Assembly (NCBI GenBank): GCA_001790955.1
Contig: MGDP01000011.1
Span: 553-34,413, forward strand
DNA length: 33,861 nucleotides
Reading direction: 5' to 3'
DNA from: Candidatus Tectomicrobia bacterium RIFCSPLOWO2_12_FULL_69_37
Lineage (GTDB): Bacteria > UBA8248
Shown: piece by piece, positions 26,444 through 33,861 of the stretch
Numbering within the stretch: position 1 is the first letter of the stretch
Layout: each line of letters opens with the position of its first letter
Position numbers and translations under genes: made by a program
The notes under the pieces: model-generated
Told to the model about the DNA's origin: nothing
What the model saw: only the letters and a program-made list of their open reading frames with translations
Databases searched by the model: none

Positions 26444-27340
26444 CTAGAGGCCCGTGTAGCCCGTCCAGAGGATGAGGTAGGAGGAGAGCACGCTCAGGTA
26501 GTTCGAGATGAGCAGCACGCCCACGATGAGAAGCATGGCGCTGCTTCCGAGCTCGACGGCCCGGAAGTAGGCGCGGAAGCTTTGGTAGTACCGGAGAAAA
26601 TAGCCGACCCCCAGGCCGCTCAGCAGGAACGGGACGCCCAGGCCCAGGGAGTAGGCGGAGAGGAGGAGGACGCCCCTCCCCGCCGTCTGCTGGGTCCCTG
26701 CGAAGAGAAGGATGCTGCCCAGGATGGGCCCCACGCATGGGGTCCAGCCCGCGGCGAAGGTGACCCCGACGAGAAAGCTCCCCGCCCAGCCCGCCGGCTT
26801 GCTCTTGAGGTGGACCCGCCTCTCCCGGGAAAGCGCCGGGAAGAAGACGGCCGCCGCCGCATAGAGAGCCGCCGCCGCCGCCACCCCACCCAGGGTGGGT
26901 GCCCCGGCCCGGATGCCCGCCAAGCCAGCCAGAAGAAGCAGGCTCGCCGCTCCAGCCACAAGCCAATCCGCCCGGCGGGAGAGGCCCGCCTGGAGCCGGA
27001 AGCCCAGAGCCCTGTCCCCGACGTAGAGGCCGAACATGGTGATGAGAATCCCCCCTCCGAGCCGGATGCCGTTCTGGTACTCAAACAGCAGTTTCCCCAC
27101 ATAGGAGAAGCTCGCGCCCAGGGCGATGAACACGGCCGAGAAGCCCGCGATGAAAAAGAGCGAATTCATCAGGACGAGCGAGCGGACGCCGGGCGCCATC
27201 TCGCGGGCCTGTATTTCCTCGTAAGTCAATCCCGTCAAGTAGGAGAGATAGCTCGGGAAGAGGGGGAGCACGCACGGGGAGGCGAAGCTCAGCACCCCCG
27301 CGCCGAAGGCGATCCAGAGGGACACGCTTTCCGACATCAC
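26444..27340 (-). CDS. CcdA/DsbD-type transmembrane thiol-disulfide transporter with extra hydrophobic insert
   Basis: The 298-residue membrane protein has the two-half CcdA design. The first redox Cys is in FASPCVLPLFPSY (Cys23) and the second in FAAGWTPCVGPILGS (Cys202). Such proteins carry electrons from cytoplasmic thioredoxin to periplasmic thiol proteins, for example in cytochrome c maturation. About 45 residues (roughly 124-170) rich in Leu and Ala lie between the halves and look like one extra membrane hairpin, making the protein about 50-60 residues longer than a typical CcdA. The start is GTG at 27340 or the adjacent ATG at 27337; AAGGAG is 8 nt from the GTG. It follows the secreted cupredoxin-like gene by 25 bp, so their products may work together outside the membrane. 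Confidence 0.88.
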   Translation of the reverse strand: MMSESVSLWIAFGAGVLSFASPCVLPLFPSYLSYLTGLTYEEIQAREMAPGVRSLVLMNSLFFIAGFSAVFIALGASFSYVGKLLFEYQNGIRLGGGILITMFGLYVGDRALGFRLQAGLSRRADWLVAGAASLLLLAGLAGIRAGAPTLGGVAAAAALYAAAAVFFPALSRERRVHLKSKPAGWAGSFLVGVTFAAGWTPCVGPILGSILLFAGTQQTAGRGVLLLSAYSLGLGVPFLLSGLGVGYFLRYYQSFRAYFRAVELGSSAMLLIVGVLLISNYLSVLSSYLILWTGYTGL

Positions 27341-27365
27341 GCTCCCGTCTCCTTCAGGCGGACGC

Positions 27366-27863
27366 TCACTCGACCACCACCCGCGCGAAGGCGTTCCGAT
27401 CCGCGAGAGACAAGCCGGTGGCGAAGTAGTTGAAGGTCCCCGCCCGGGTGAAGGCCGTGCTAGCCGTGGCGCCCGGGCCGAATGCCGCGCTCACGTAGGT
27501 GCCGTCCGGCGCGAGGAAAAAGAGCGTGGGCGACTGGGTGGCGCGCAGGAGGGACTCCCCTTCGTTGAAGACCACCGAGGAGTAGCCCGGCGTCGCGTTG
27601 AACCATACGACGGTGCTCCCTCTCGCGATCCGGACCTCGCGGGGGGAGATCCCCTCGCGGTCGATCCGCACCACGTGGAACTTCCCGAAGCCGGGCAGCC
27701 TGGCGTCGGCGGGCTGCGTTTCCAGAGCGGGCCGTCTCGGCGCCGCCGGAGGCCGCAGGGCGGGCGCTCCTGATCGCTCGGCGGCAAAGGCGCCCTCCGC
27801 TGACGCGAAAGCCAGCACCCCTGCCAGAAGGAACAACGTCAGCGGCCGAAAATTCCCCCACAT
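27366..27863 (-). CDS. Secreted cupredoxin-fold protein lacking copper ligands
   Basis: The 165-residue protein starts with a clear Sec signal peptide (hydrophobic LTLFLLAGVLAFAS, likely cut after AFA near residue 27). A Pro/Ala-rich linker follows, then a cupredoxin-like beta domain from about residue 60. The strand REVRIARGSTVVWFNATPG resembles the plastocyanin-type VxxGxTVxWxNxD segment, and TFNYFATG resembles the late ligand loop. However, the usual Cys and His copper ligands are absent and the domain contains no Cys. It is therefore probably not a blue-copper carrier. Its function is unknown. It lies 20 bp after purA and 25 bp before the CcdA-like gene, which hints at a shared periplasmic role. 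Confidence 0.7.
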   Translation of the reverse strand: MWGNFRPLTLFLLAGVLAFASAEGAFAAERSGAPALRPPAAPRRPALETQPADARLPGFGKFHVVRIDREGISPREVRIARGSTVVWFNATPGYSSVVFNEGESLLRATQSPTLFFLAPDGTYVSAAFGPGATASTAFTRAGTFNYFATGLSLADRNAFARVVVE

Positions 27864-27883
27864 CCCCTTGCACCTCTAAAAAG

Positions 27884-29206
27884 CTAAGACTCCCTCCCCG
27901 GCAAGGCGACGAACGGGTCCCTCACCTGGATGGTGTCCTCCCGGCCCGGCCCCGTGGAGACGAGCCAGATATTCTTCCCCGTGAGGCGCTCGAGAGCGGC
28001 GAGATAGTCCCGGGCGCGCGGGGGGAGCGCATCCCACGACCGGGCGCCGGCGGTCGAGGTCAACCATCCCGGGAACTCCTCGTAGACCGGCTCACACCTC
28101 TCCAGGGTGCTCGTCTCGGCCGGGAAGGCGGCGAGGCGCCTGCCCTCCAGCTCGTAGCCCACGCAGACCCGGATGGCCTTCAGGCCGTCCAGGATGTCGA
28201 GCTTGGTGACCACCAGCCCGTCCAGGCCGGTCACCTGGATGCAATGCCTGGCGGCGACGGCGTCGAACCAGCCGCAGCGGCGGGGCCGGCCGGTGGTGGC
28301 ACCGTACTCCCCGCCCGCCGAGCGCAGGCGTTCCCCTTCCTCTCCGTGGATCTCGGTGGGAAAGGGCCCTTGCCCCACCCGCGTACAGTAGGCCTTCATC
28401 ACCCCGACGACGGCGCTCAGCTTGCCGTAGGGAAGGCCCAGCCCGCTGAGCGCGCCACCCACCCCCGTGTTGCTCGATGTGACGTAGGGGTAGGTGCCCA
28501 TGTCCAGGTCGAGGAGGACGCCCTGGGCGCCCTCGAGGAGGATGCGCTTGCCGGACTCGACCGCGCCCTGGATCTCGGCATCGGTGTTGCACACGTGAGG
28601 AGCCAGGATCTCCCGCACCTTCCTGCACATCTCCAGGTTGTACCCCTCGTCAAGAGCCCGGCTCTCCTCCTCGGAGAGCCCGATGCCGCCCAGGATGCGC
28701 CGCTTGAGAGCCAGGCTCACCCGGATGCGCTCGGTGAGGATCTTCTCGTCGAGCAGGTCCGAGACACGCACGCCAAGGCGGGCCGCCTTGTCGGAGTAGG
28801 CGGGGCCGATGCCCCGGCCGGTCGTGCCGATGCGGTTGACTCCGAGGAGGTCCTCCATATGGGCATCCAGCACCTTGTGGTAGGGCATGATGAGGTGGGT
28901 GCGCTTGCCCACGATCAGGTTCTCGCCCACCTCGACGCCGTGCGCCCGCAGGTACTGGATCTCCTCGACGAGGGCGAGCGGGTCCACAACGACGCCCGCG
29001 CCGATGATGCAGCGGACGTTCGGATGCAGGATGCCGGTCGGCACCAGGTGGAGAACGTACTGCTTGCCGTTCAAGACGACGGTGTGGCCCGCGTTCGCGC
29101 CGCCCTGGTAGCGGGCCACGACGTCCGCCCGCTCGGCAAGCCAGTCGATGACCTTGCCCTTGCCCTCGTCGCCCCACTGGCCGCCAAGCACCGCCAGCAC
29201 GCTCAT
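27884..29206 (-). CDS. purA: Adenylosuccinate synthetase
   Basis: The 440-residue protein shows all PurA motifs: GGQWGDEGKGK with Asp13 and the phosphate loop, GANAGHTVV with His41, GTTGRGIGPAYSDK for IMP binding, EGAQGVLLDLDMGTYPYVTSS, and GATTGRPRRCGWFD near the Asp-binding loop. It joins IMP and aspartate using GTP on the way to AMP. The ATG follows the hisZ stop by 1 nt. A hisZ-purA pair is a recurrent arrangement in bacteria. The length is about ten residues longer than average. Confidence 0.97.
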   Translation of the reverse strand: MSVLAVLGGQWGDEGKGKVIDWLAERADVVARYQGGANAGHTVVLNGKQYVLHLVPTGILHPNVRCIIGAGVVVDPLALVEEIQYLRAHGVEVGENLIVGKRTHLIMPYHKVLDAHMEDLLGVNRIGTTGRGIGPAYSDKAARLGVRVSDLLDEKILTERIRVSLALKRRILGGIGLSEEESRALDEGYNLEMCRKVREILAPHVCNTDAEIQGAVESGKRILLEGAQGVLLDLDMGTYPYVTSSNTGVGGALSGLGLPYGKLSAVVGVMKAYCTRVGQGPFPTEIHGEEGERLRSAGGEYGATTGRPRRCGWFDAVAARHCIQVTGLDGLVVTKLDILDGLKAIRVCVGYELEGRRLAAFPAETSTLERCEPVYEEFPGWLTSTAGARSWDALPPRARDYLAALERLTGKNIWLVSTGPGREDTIQVRDPFVALPGRES

Positions 29207-29207
29207 G

Positions 29208-30476
29208 TCACGGACGCCCCTTTCGGTTCCGCTCCCCGACCCGGGCGGCTAGCTCGGCCGCCTTGCAGCGGCCCAGCTCCCGTCCCGCGGGATCCAGCAG
29301 CCGCACGCGCCCGCTCCGGGACTCCTGCGCATCCACCACCAGGCAGCGCCACACCCCGGCGCGCCGCGCGTAGTCGAGCGAGGCGTCGAGGCCGCGGCGG
29401 ATGATGTCGCGGGCCACTTGCCATCCCCGGGCCCGGAGGTCGCGGGCCAGGGTGACGCCGATGCGTTTCTCCTTCGTGAAATCGATCACCAGGAAGTCGG
29501 CCCCCTCGGCGGCGGCGCCGTCCTCCGGCGCGATCCGAAGGAGCTGATCCAGGTCGAGGGCGAAGCCGGTGCCGTGGCCGTCGGTCCCATACAGGCCGAG
29601 GAGACGGTCGTAGCGCCCCCCGCCGCAGACCGGGTAACCCGACCCCTCGACGAAACCCTCGAAGATGACCCCGGTATAATAATCGAAATCCCGGAAATCG
29701 CTCAGGTCCAGGAGCACCCGGTCGGCCAGGCCATAGAAGTCCAGCAGCCGGAGCACGCGCGCGAGCTCGCGGAGGGCGCGCCTGGAGGAGGCGTTCCGCA
29801 CCCGCTTCGCGGCCCGATCGAGCACCTCTTTCCCCCCGAAGAGGGAGGGAAGCTCGAGGAGCTGGCGGGCGTCCTCCTTCTTCCCCGGGAGGCCGCGCAG
29901 CAGCGCGTCGAGGCCGGAGGCGTCCCGCCGAGCGATGCCGTCAAGCACCTCGCCGCGCCGCGCTCCCTCCAGCCCCAGGGCGTCCAGCAGGCCGCGGAGG
30001 AAAGCGGTGTGGCTGAGGGACATCCGGAACTTCTCCACCCCGGCCGTCCGCAAGCACTCCACGGCGATGGCGATCATCTCGGCGTCGGCCTCGAGCGACA
30101 TCAGTCCGATGAGCTCGACCCCCGCCTGCCAGAACTCCCGCTGGAGAAGCCCCGCCACGTGCGCGTGGCGGAAGACGTTCGTCAAGTAGCACAGCCGCAG
30201 CGGACGGGGCTGATCGGCCAGCAGGGTGCCCGCCACCCGGGCGATCTGGGGCGTCATGTCCGCCCGGAGCGCCAGCATCTCACCCGACTCGCGATCCACC
30301 TGGCGGAAGGTCTGGGCGTCGCGAGCCTCGCCCGCGGGGCTCGGGACGTAGAACTCGAAGACGGGGGTCACAATCTCGCGGAAACCCCACCGCCGGAAGA
30401 CCGCGAGGAGGCGCTCCTCCAGGAGGTGCTTGCGCCGGGCCTGCTCGGGGAGGAACACCTTCGACCCGGCCGGCAT
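29208..30476 (-). CDS. hisZ: ATP phosphoribosyltransferase regulatory subunit HisZ
   Basis: The 422-residue protein is a histidyl-tRNA-synthetase paralogue of HisZ type. LRADMTPQIAR and CYLTNVFRH stand where real HisRS has LRPEGT and other tRNA-linked residues, DFDYYTGVIFEGF is the shared histidine-site strand, and the C-terminal anticodon-binding domain is replaced by a shorter HisZ-like tail. HisZ activates the short HisG in histidine synthesis; hisG is not in the window. The ATG at 30476 gives MPAGSKVFLPEQARR, close to the family start, but its ribosome-binding site is weak (TGAGGG). An ATG at 30560 overlapping serA by 26 nt is the alternative. True HisRS function is unlikely. Confidence 0.85.
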   Translation of the reverse strand: MPAGSKVFLPEQARRKHLLEERLLAVFRRWGFREIVTPVFEFYVPSPAGEARDAQTFRQVDRESGEMLALRADMTPQIARVAGTLLADQPRPLRLCYLTNVFRHAHVAGLLQREFWQAGVELIGLMSLEADAEMIAIAVECLRTAGVEKFRMSLSHTAFLRGLLDALGLEGARRGEVLDGIARRDASGLDALLRGLPGKKEDARQLLELPSLFGGKEVLDRAAKRVRNASSRRALRELARVLRLLDFYGLADRVLLDLSDFRDFDYYTGVIFEGFVEGSGYPVCGGGRYDRLLGLYGTDGHGTGFALDLDQLLRIAPEDGAAAEGADFLVIDFTKEKRIGVTLARDLRARGWQVARDIIRRGLDASLDYARRAGVWRCLVVDAQESRSGRVRLLDPAGRELGRCKAAELAARVGERNRKGRP

Positions 30477-30534
30477 GGCCCTCAGAGCGAGGTTGCGGCT
30501 CGCCCCACGGAGGTTCTCTCCGGATCCCGCCTTC

Positions 30535-32130
30535 CTAGAGGCGGACGAGCTTCGCGTCATAGATATTCGGGATGGAGCGGATCTTCTCCATCACCTCGTC
30601 TGGAATGGGGTCGTCGAGAGCGAGCACGGCGACCGCACGGGCGCTCCGCTTCGTGCGGCCGAGCTGCATGCCGGCGATGTTGATCTTGTGGCTGCCGAGG
30701 AGAGTGCCGATGGCGCCGATCATTCCGGGCCGGTCCTCGTTGGTGAAGACTAGCTTGTAGCCCTCGGGGGTCACGTCTACGCCGAAATGATCAATCTGCA
30801 CGATGCGGGGCTCTTCCTCCCCGACGATCGTGCCCGCCACCGAGCGCTCCCCTTCGCTGGTCGCCGCCTTCAGCTCGATGAGGTTGGTGTACTTCTCCGT
30901 CTCGCTCCGGGTGGAAGCCACCACCTCGATGCCCCGCTCCTTGGCGAGCAGGGGGCCGTTTACGAGATTGACGCGCGCCCCGCTCAGGAACTTCCCGAGA
31001 AACCCCTTGAGCGCCGATGCCGAAAGGGGGCCGATGGGCACATCCTGCCGGCCGCCGTAGATGACCTCGAGCCGCTTGACGCCCCCTTCCACCAGCTGGG
31101 CGAGGAAATGCCCGAGCCGATCGGCCAGCTGGAGGTAGGGCCCGATCTGCTCCAGCACGTCCGGCCCCAGCGCCGGGAGGTTGACGGCGTGGCGCACCAC
31201 CCCCTTGGTGAGGAAGGCCACCACTTGATCCGCGGCGCTGATGGCCACGTTCTCCTGCGCCTCGGCCGTCGAGGCGCCCAGGTGGGGGGTACAGACGACG
31301 TTCTCGCGCCCGACCAGGGGATGATCCGCCTGCGGGGGCTCCGTGGAATAGACGTCCATGGCCGCTCCGGCCACTTTGCCGGTATCGAGCGCCGCGGCCA
31401 GGGCGGCCTCATCCACGAGCCCGCCCCGCGCGCAGTTGATGATCCGCACGCCCTTTTTCATCTTCGCGATCGCCTCCGCGCCGATGAGGCTCTCGGTCTC
31501 GGAAGTCTTGGGGACATGGAGGGTGATGTAGTCCGACTGGGCGAGGACCTCGTCGAAGGAAACCAGCTTCACCCCCCGCTTGGCGGCGGCGTCGGCCGAG
31601 ATGTAGGGGTCGTAGGCGATCAGGTTCATCCCGATCCCCCGCGCGAGCTGGGCCACGGTCGAGCCGATGCGGCCCAGCCCCACCACCCCCAGCGTCTTCG
31701 CGTGGAGCTCGCTCCCCACGAAGCGGTTGCGCTCCCACTTGCCCGACTTCACGGAGGAAACGGCGGCCGGGACCTTCCGCGCCAGGGCGAACAAGAGGGC
31801 CATCGTGTGCTCGGCCGTCGTGATGACGTTCCCGTCCGGCGCGTTGACGACGAGGATTCCCCGCCGGCTGGCCCCGTCGAGGTCCACGTTGTCCACTCCG
31901 ATGCCCGCCCGAGCCACCACTTTCAGCCGCTCGCCCGCCCCCAGGACGGCGTCGTCCACCTGGGTGGCGCTGCGGACGAGGAGGGCGTCCATCTCGGGGA
32001 CGGCGCGGAGGAGCTCTTCGCGGGGAATCCCAGGCCGGTTGATGACCTCGAAATCCTTCTCGGCGCGGAGGATCTCCTCCGCCCGCGGGGAAAGCTGATC
32101 GGCGATAAGCACCCTGTAGGTCGCGTTCAT
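30535..32130 (-). CDS. serA: D-3-phosphoglycerate dehydrogenase (long form with ASB and ACT domains)
   Basis: The 531-residue protein has the NAD-binding motif GLGRIGSTVA, catalytic Arg235 in NCARGGLVDE, Glu264 in YSTEPP and His283 in CTPHLGAST, the standard D-2-hydroxyacid dehydrogenase triad. After about residue 320 come the allosteric substrate-binding (ASB) domain (GGRQDVPIGPLSASALKGFL) and a C-terminal ACT domain (VFTNEDRPGMIGAIGTLLGSHKINIAGMQLGR), giving the long type I SerA subject to serine feedback. It oxidises 3-phosphoglycerate to 3-phosphohydroxypyruvate. The ATG at 32130 overlaps the aminotransferase stop by 4 bp, so the pathway partners are translationally coupled. A longer upstream ORF extension lies inside the aminotransferase gene and was rejected. 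Confidence 0.97.
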   Translation of the reverse strand: MNATYRVLIADQLSPRAEEILRAEKDFEVINRPGIPREELLRAVPEMDALLVRSATQVDDAVLGAGERLKVVARAGIGVDNVDLDGASRRGILVVNAPDGNVITTAEHTMALLFALARKVPAAVSSVKSGKWERNRFVGSELHAKTLGVVGLGRIGSTVAQLARGIGMNLIAYDPYISADAAAKRGVKLVSFDEVLAQSDYITLHVPKTSETESLIGAEAIAKMKKGVRIINCARGGLVDEAALAAALDTGKVAGAAMDVYSTEPPQADHPLVGRENVVCTPHLGASTAEAQENVAISAADQVVAFLTKGVVRHAVNLPALGPDVLEQIGPYLQLADRLGHFLAQLVEGGVKRLEVIYGGRQDVPIGPLSASALKGFLGKFLSGARVNLVNGPLLAKERGIEVVASTRSETEKYTNLIELKAATSEGERSVAGTIVGEEEPRIVQIDHFGVDVTPEGYKLVFTNEDRPGMIGAIGTLLGSHKINIAGMQLGRTKRSARAVAVLALDDPIPDEVMEKIRSIPNIYDAKLVRL

Positions 32131-33266
32131 CCCAGCAACATCTTCTGGGCGGCGGCCACCCCTGCTCCGCGCTCCACGCGGCGGCCCAGGTCCGTCAGGA
32201 CGTTCTCCAGGGCGCCCACCGCCGTGAGCACGTCCGATTCGTCCACGTAGCCGAGGTGGCCGATGCGGAAGATCTTGCCCGCAAGCTCGCCCTGCCCCCC
32301 CGCGATGGTGACGCCGTAGGCGTCCTGCATCCGATCGGGGATGGCCTTGCCGTTCACCCCCTCGGGCACCCGCACGGCGGTGACGCTCTCGCTCCGCAGA
32401 TCCTGGGGGAAAATATCGAGCCCCAGGGCCCCGGCCGCCGCCTGGGCGCCCGCGGCGAGCCTGGCGTGGCGCTTGAAGATGGCGTCGAGCCCCTCTTCCC
32501 GCATCATCCCGAGGGCCACCTTGAGGCCCACGATGAGGGAGATGGCGGGGGTCCATGCCGTCGTGTTCTTGGCCTGGACCTTACGCTCGATGCGCAGGTC
32601 GAAATAGTAGCGCGGGCTGCGCGATTTGGCCGCAGCGGCCCAAGCCCTCTCGCTCAGCCAGATGGTGGCGAGACCGGGCGGGAGCATGAGCGCCTTCTGG
32701 CTCCCGCCCACCACCGCATCTATCCCCCACTCGGCGGGGCGGAGGTCGTAGACTCCGAGGGCGGTGATGGCGTCCACGACGAGGAGGGTGCCGGGCGCCT
32801 TCCTCTTGAGGAGCCCGCCCAGGGCCCGGACATCGTGCTTGGCGCCGGTCGAGGTTTCGCTCGCCTGGACGAAGACGGCCTTGTGGCGCGCGGGGTCGAG
32901 GCGGCTCTCCAGCTCATCCAGCCGCAGCGAATAGCCGGGCTCGACCCGCAGGACGTCCGCCGCCATGCCGTAGGCCTTGCAGATCTCGGTCCACCTCTCC
33001 CCGAACTTGCCGCCTTCCACCACCAAGGCACCGTCCCCCGGCGAGAGGAGGTTGGCCACGGCGGCCTCCATCCCCCCGGTGCCTGAAGCGGCGAGGATTA
33101 TGACGTCCCCCTTGTCCTGGTGGAGCCACGAGAGGCCCGCCCGCACCTCGGCGAAGAGGGCCTCGAAATCCTTCGTCCGGTGGTGCACGAGGGGGCGCGC
33201 CATGGCCTCGAGGACCTGGGGCGGGACGGGGGTGGGACCGGGTGCGAGCAGATGATATTTGCGCAT
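32127..33266 (-). CDS. Class V aminotransferase (serine/phosphoserine or alanine-glyoxylate type)
   Basis: The 379-residue PLP enzyme carries Lys191 in VVGGSQKALMLPPGLA as the Schiff-base lysine and Asp165 in LLVVDAITALG for the pyridine nitrogen. APGPTPVPPQVL at the start and HHRTKDF are typical of the serine-pyruvate/alanine-glyoxylate aminotransferase branch (also named soluble hydrogenase 42-kDa subunit). Coupling to serA makes it a likely stand-in for phosphoserine aminotransferase, as seen in several lineages lacking standard SerC; that role is inference. The ATG has an AGGAAAAGG ribosome-binding site. It is the first gene of the minus-strand operon running to the CcdA-like gene. Confidence 0.92.
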   Translation of the reverse strand: MRKYHLLAPGPTPVPPQVLEAMARPLVHHRTKDFEALFAEVRAGLSWLHQDKGDVIILAASGTGGMEAAVANLLSPGDGALVVEGGKFGERWTEICKAYGMAADVLRVEPGYSLRLDELESRLDPARHKAVFVQASETSTGAKHDVRALGGLLKRKAPGTLLVVDAITALGVYDLRPAEWGIDAVVGGSQKALMLPPGLATIWLSERAWAAAAKSRSPRYYFDLRIERKVQAKNTTAWTPAISLIVGLKVALGMMREEGLDAIFKRHARLAAGAQAAAGALGLDIFPQDLRSESVTAVRVPEGVNGKAIPDRMQDAYGVTIAGGQGELAGKIFRIGHLGYVDESDVLTAVGALENVLTDLGRRVERGAGVAAAQKMLLG

Positions 33267-33294
33267 GATTGCCTTTTCCTTTCGAGCACTTCAC

Positions 33295-33375
33295 GCCCCG
33301 GCGGGGCCCCTACCCCGAACCCAGGCGCAACGCGAACCCGGAGAGGCGCCCGGACCAGTGGATTCCACCCGGTCC
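33295..33375 (-). other. 5' leader hairpins of the aminotransferase-serA operon
   Basis: The 380-bp gap 33267-33646 has no convincing gene. Within it, GCCCC-GGC-GGGGC (33295-33307) and a longer imperfect hairpin (GGACC 33352-33356 with GGTCC 33371-33375, enclosing GTGGA-T-TCCAC) lie between the predicted transcription start and the ATG. Neither is followed by a T-run, so they are not intrinsic terminators. No known riboswitch was recognised. Confidence 0.35.
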
Positions 33376-33517
33376 ACGAGTCCTGTCCGGGACGAGCAAG
33401 GGGCGAATTTCAGGAGATGGCGTGGGATTTCACCCGTCTTTCCACACTGCCGGCGGAGCCCGGCGGGGCGGGTACGCCGAGGCGCGCGGCCGGGGCCCTC
33501 GGGCCCTGGGCCATCCT

Positions 33518-33549
33518 CGGCGGGAAGGGTAAAACCCGGCGGGAAGGGT
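33518..33549. repeat. Tandem 13-bp direct repeat over the promoter
   Basis: CGGCGGGAAGGGT occurs at 33518-33530 and again at 33537-33549, a 19-bp period. One copy fills most of the promoter spacer up to the -35 edge, and the other overlaps the -10 and start region. This geometry fits an operator, but no protein is known. Confidence 0.6.
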
Positions 33550-33554
33550 GTCAA
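33526..33554 (-). promoter_or_regulatory. Candidate promoter of the aminotransferase-serA-hisZ-purA operon
   Basis: On the minus strand a perfect TTGACA (33554-33549) is followed after 17 bp by TACCCT (33531-33526), a 3/6 match to the -10. It lies just downstream of the outer-membrane gene terminator and would give a leader of about 250 nt before the ATG at 33266. Confidence 0.5.
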
Positions 33555-33592
33555 CATCGCGGACCCGGGACTCCAGAAGCCCCCTCCCGGGC

Positions 33593-33625
33593 AAAAAAAG
33601 CCCGGGGGGCCGGAGCCCCCCGGGC
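33593..33625 (-). terminator. Strong intrinsic terminator of the outer-membrane protein gene
   Basis: On the minus strand a perfect 11-bp stem GCCCGGGGGGC (with its complement at 33600-33610 and 33615-33625), a 4-nt loop and seven T residues (33599-33593) follow the stop codon at 33647 by about 22 nt. Confidence 0.92.
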
Positions 33626-33646
33626 CGTGCTGCGTGCGGGTTCCGC

Positions 33647-33861
33647 CTACCAGGTGTGGATGAGCTCGTAGTAGACGGCCCAGGCGTCGTCCTTCGCCTT
33701 GCCCGAGCCCTGGACCACGCCGTAGTCGCCGGCCGCCAGGTAGGAGCCGACCATGTTCAGCCTCAACTGGCTGTAGATGCTCCAGCGGAAGCCGGCCTCG
33801 ATCGCCGTGCCGAAGTTCTTGGAGTTGTCGTAGGTGGTGGCCGCCGCCGAGGGGCCGTCGA
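33647..33861 (-). CDS. Outer-membrane beta-barrel protein, C-terminal fragment (cut by window edge)
   Basis: Seventy C-terminal residues are visible before the TAG stop; the gene continues beyond the right edge. The fragment alternates polar and aromatic residues in short amphipathic strands (GTAIEAGFRWSIYSQ, LRLNMVGSYLAAGDYG, AWAVYYELIHTW) separated by Gly/Lys/Asp turns. It ends in Trp, in line with the terminal aromatic residue recognised by the BAM machinery. This indicates an outer-membrane porin-like or alginate-export-like barrel. The exact family and substrate cannot be judged from this part. A strong terminator follows. Confidence 0.7.
   Translation of the reverse strand, partial: DGPSAAATTYDNSKNFGTAIEAGFRWSIYSQLRLNMVGSYLAAGDYGVVQGSGKAKDDAWAVYYELIHTW

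Noticed and set aside
30787-32250. A 487-codon plus-strand open frame opposite serA
   Set aside because: Antisense shadow of a complete SerA with catalytic residues; no ribosome-binding site or motif of its own.
33291-33557. A possible 88-residue minus-strand protein upstream of the aminotransferase gene
   Set aside because: It begins upstream of the predicted transcription start, has no ribosome-binding site or recognisable motif, and its composition is that of random GC-rich DNA.

Overview
The window is about 33.9 kb of very GC-rich, densely coding bacterial DNA. Gaps are mostly under 30 bp, many stop/start codons overlap (ATGA, GTGA), and several genes start with TTG or GTG. A partial outer-membrane beta-barrel protein and a Tat system point to a diderm (Gram-negative) organism. 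The UbiA-like/UbiD-like/UbiE trio looks like the late futalosine-type menaquinone pathway. Together with HisZ, a class V aminotransferase next to SerA and a TatA/TatC pair, this suggests an uncultured high-GC lineage (Rokubacteria-, Tectomicrobia- or Nitrospinota-like, or deep Proteobacteria). The phylum cannot be fixed from this window. I see no rRNA, tRNA, CRISPR array, transposase, phage gene or replication origin.

Region 1 (70-6422, plus strand): a TauE/SafE-type permease, an HMG-CoA-synthase-like protein fused to a DUF35 zinc-ribbon/OB-fold domain, an SCP-x-type thiolase, a formylglycine sulfatase and a DJ-1/PfpI protein form a catabolic-looking gene string. It ends in a hairpin terminator and is followed by a small degenerate GGDEF protein.

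Region 2 (6432-18303, minus strand): ten tightly packed genes read from an extended -10 promoter near 18370. They encode a GlmU-like fused nucleotidyltransferase/beta-helix protein, GlmS, a phosphohexomutase (candidate GlmM), a stand-alone GlmU-type acetyltransferase beta-helix, PcrA helicase, GatC, a UbiD-family decarboxylase, a MqnP-type prenyltransferase, UbiE/MenG and a stand-alone allophanate-hydrolase C-terminal domain. Cell-wall precursor synthesis, quinone synthesis and information processing share one transcription unit.

Region 3 (18400-21884, minus strand): a PaaK-type acyl-CoA ligase, a degenerate NtrC-like regulator and a stand-alone GlmU uridylyltransferase domain. Regions 2 and 3 together hold a complete route from fructose-6-P to UDP-GlcNAc in which GlmU appears taken apart. 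The two activities sit in separate single-domain proteins, while a third, fused GlmU-like protein has lost a signature residue in each of its domains. This is the most unusual system in the window.

Region 4 (22169-26378): a DEDDh exonuclease/GIY-YIG fusion (minus) diverges from the tatA-tatC-pyrF-acyP operon (plus).

Region 5 (26444-33266, minus strand): class V aminotransferase, serA, hisZ, purA, a secreted cupredoxin-fold protein and a CcdA-like membrane protein form a probable operon. Its candidate TTGACA promoter lies about 250 nt upstream of the first gene. The right edge holds the 3' end of an outer-membrane protein gene with a strong intrinsic terminator.
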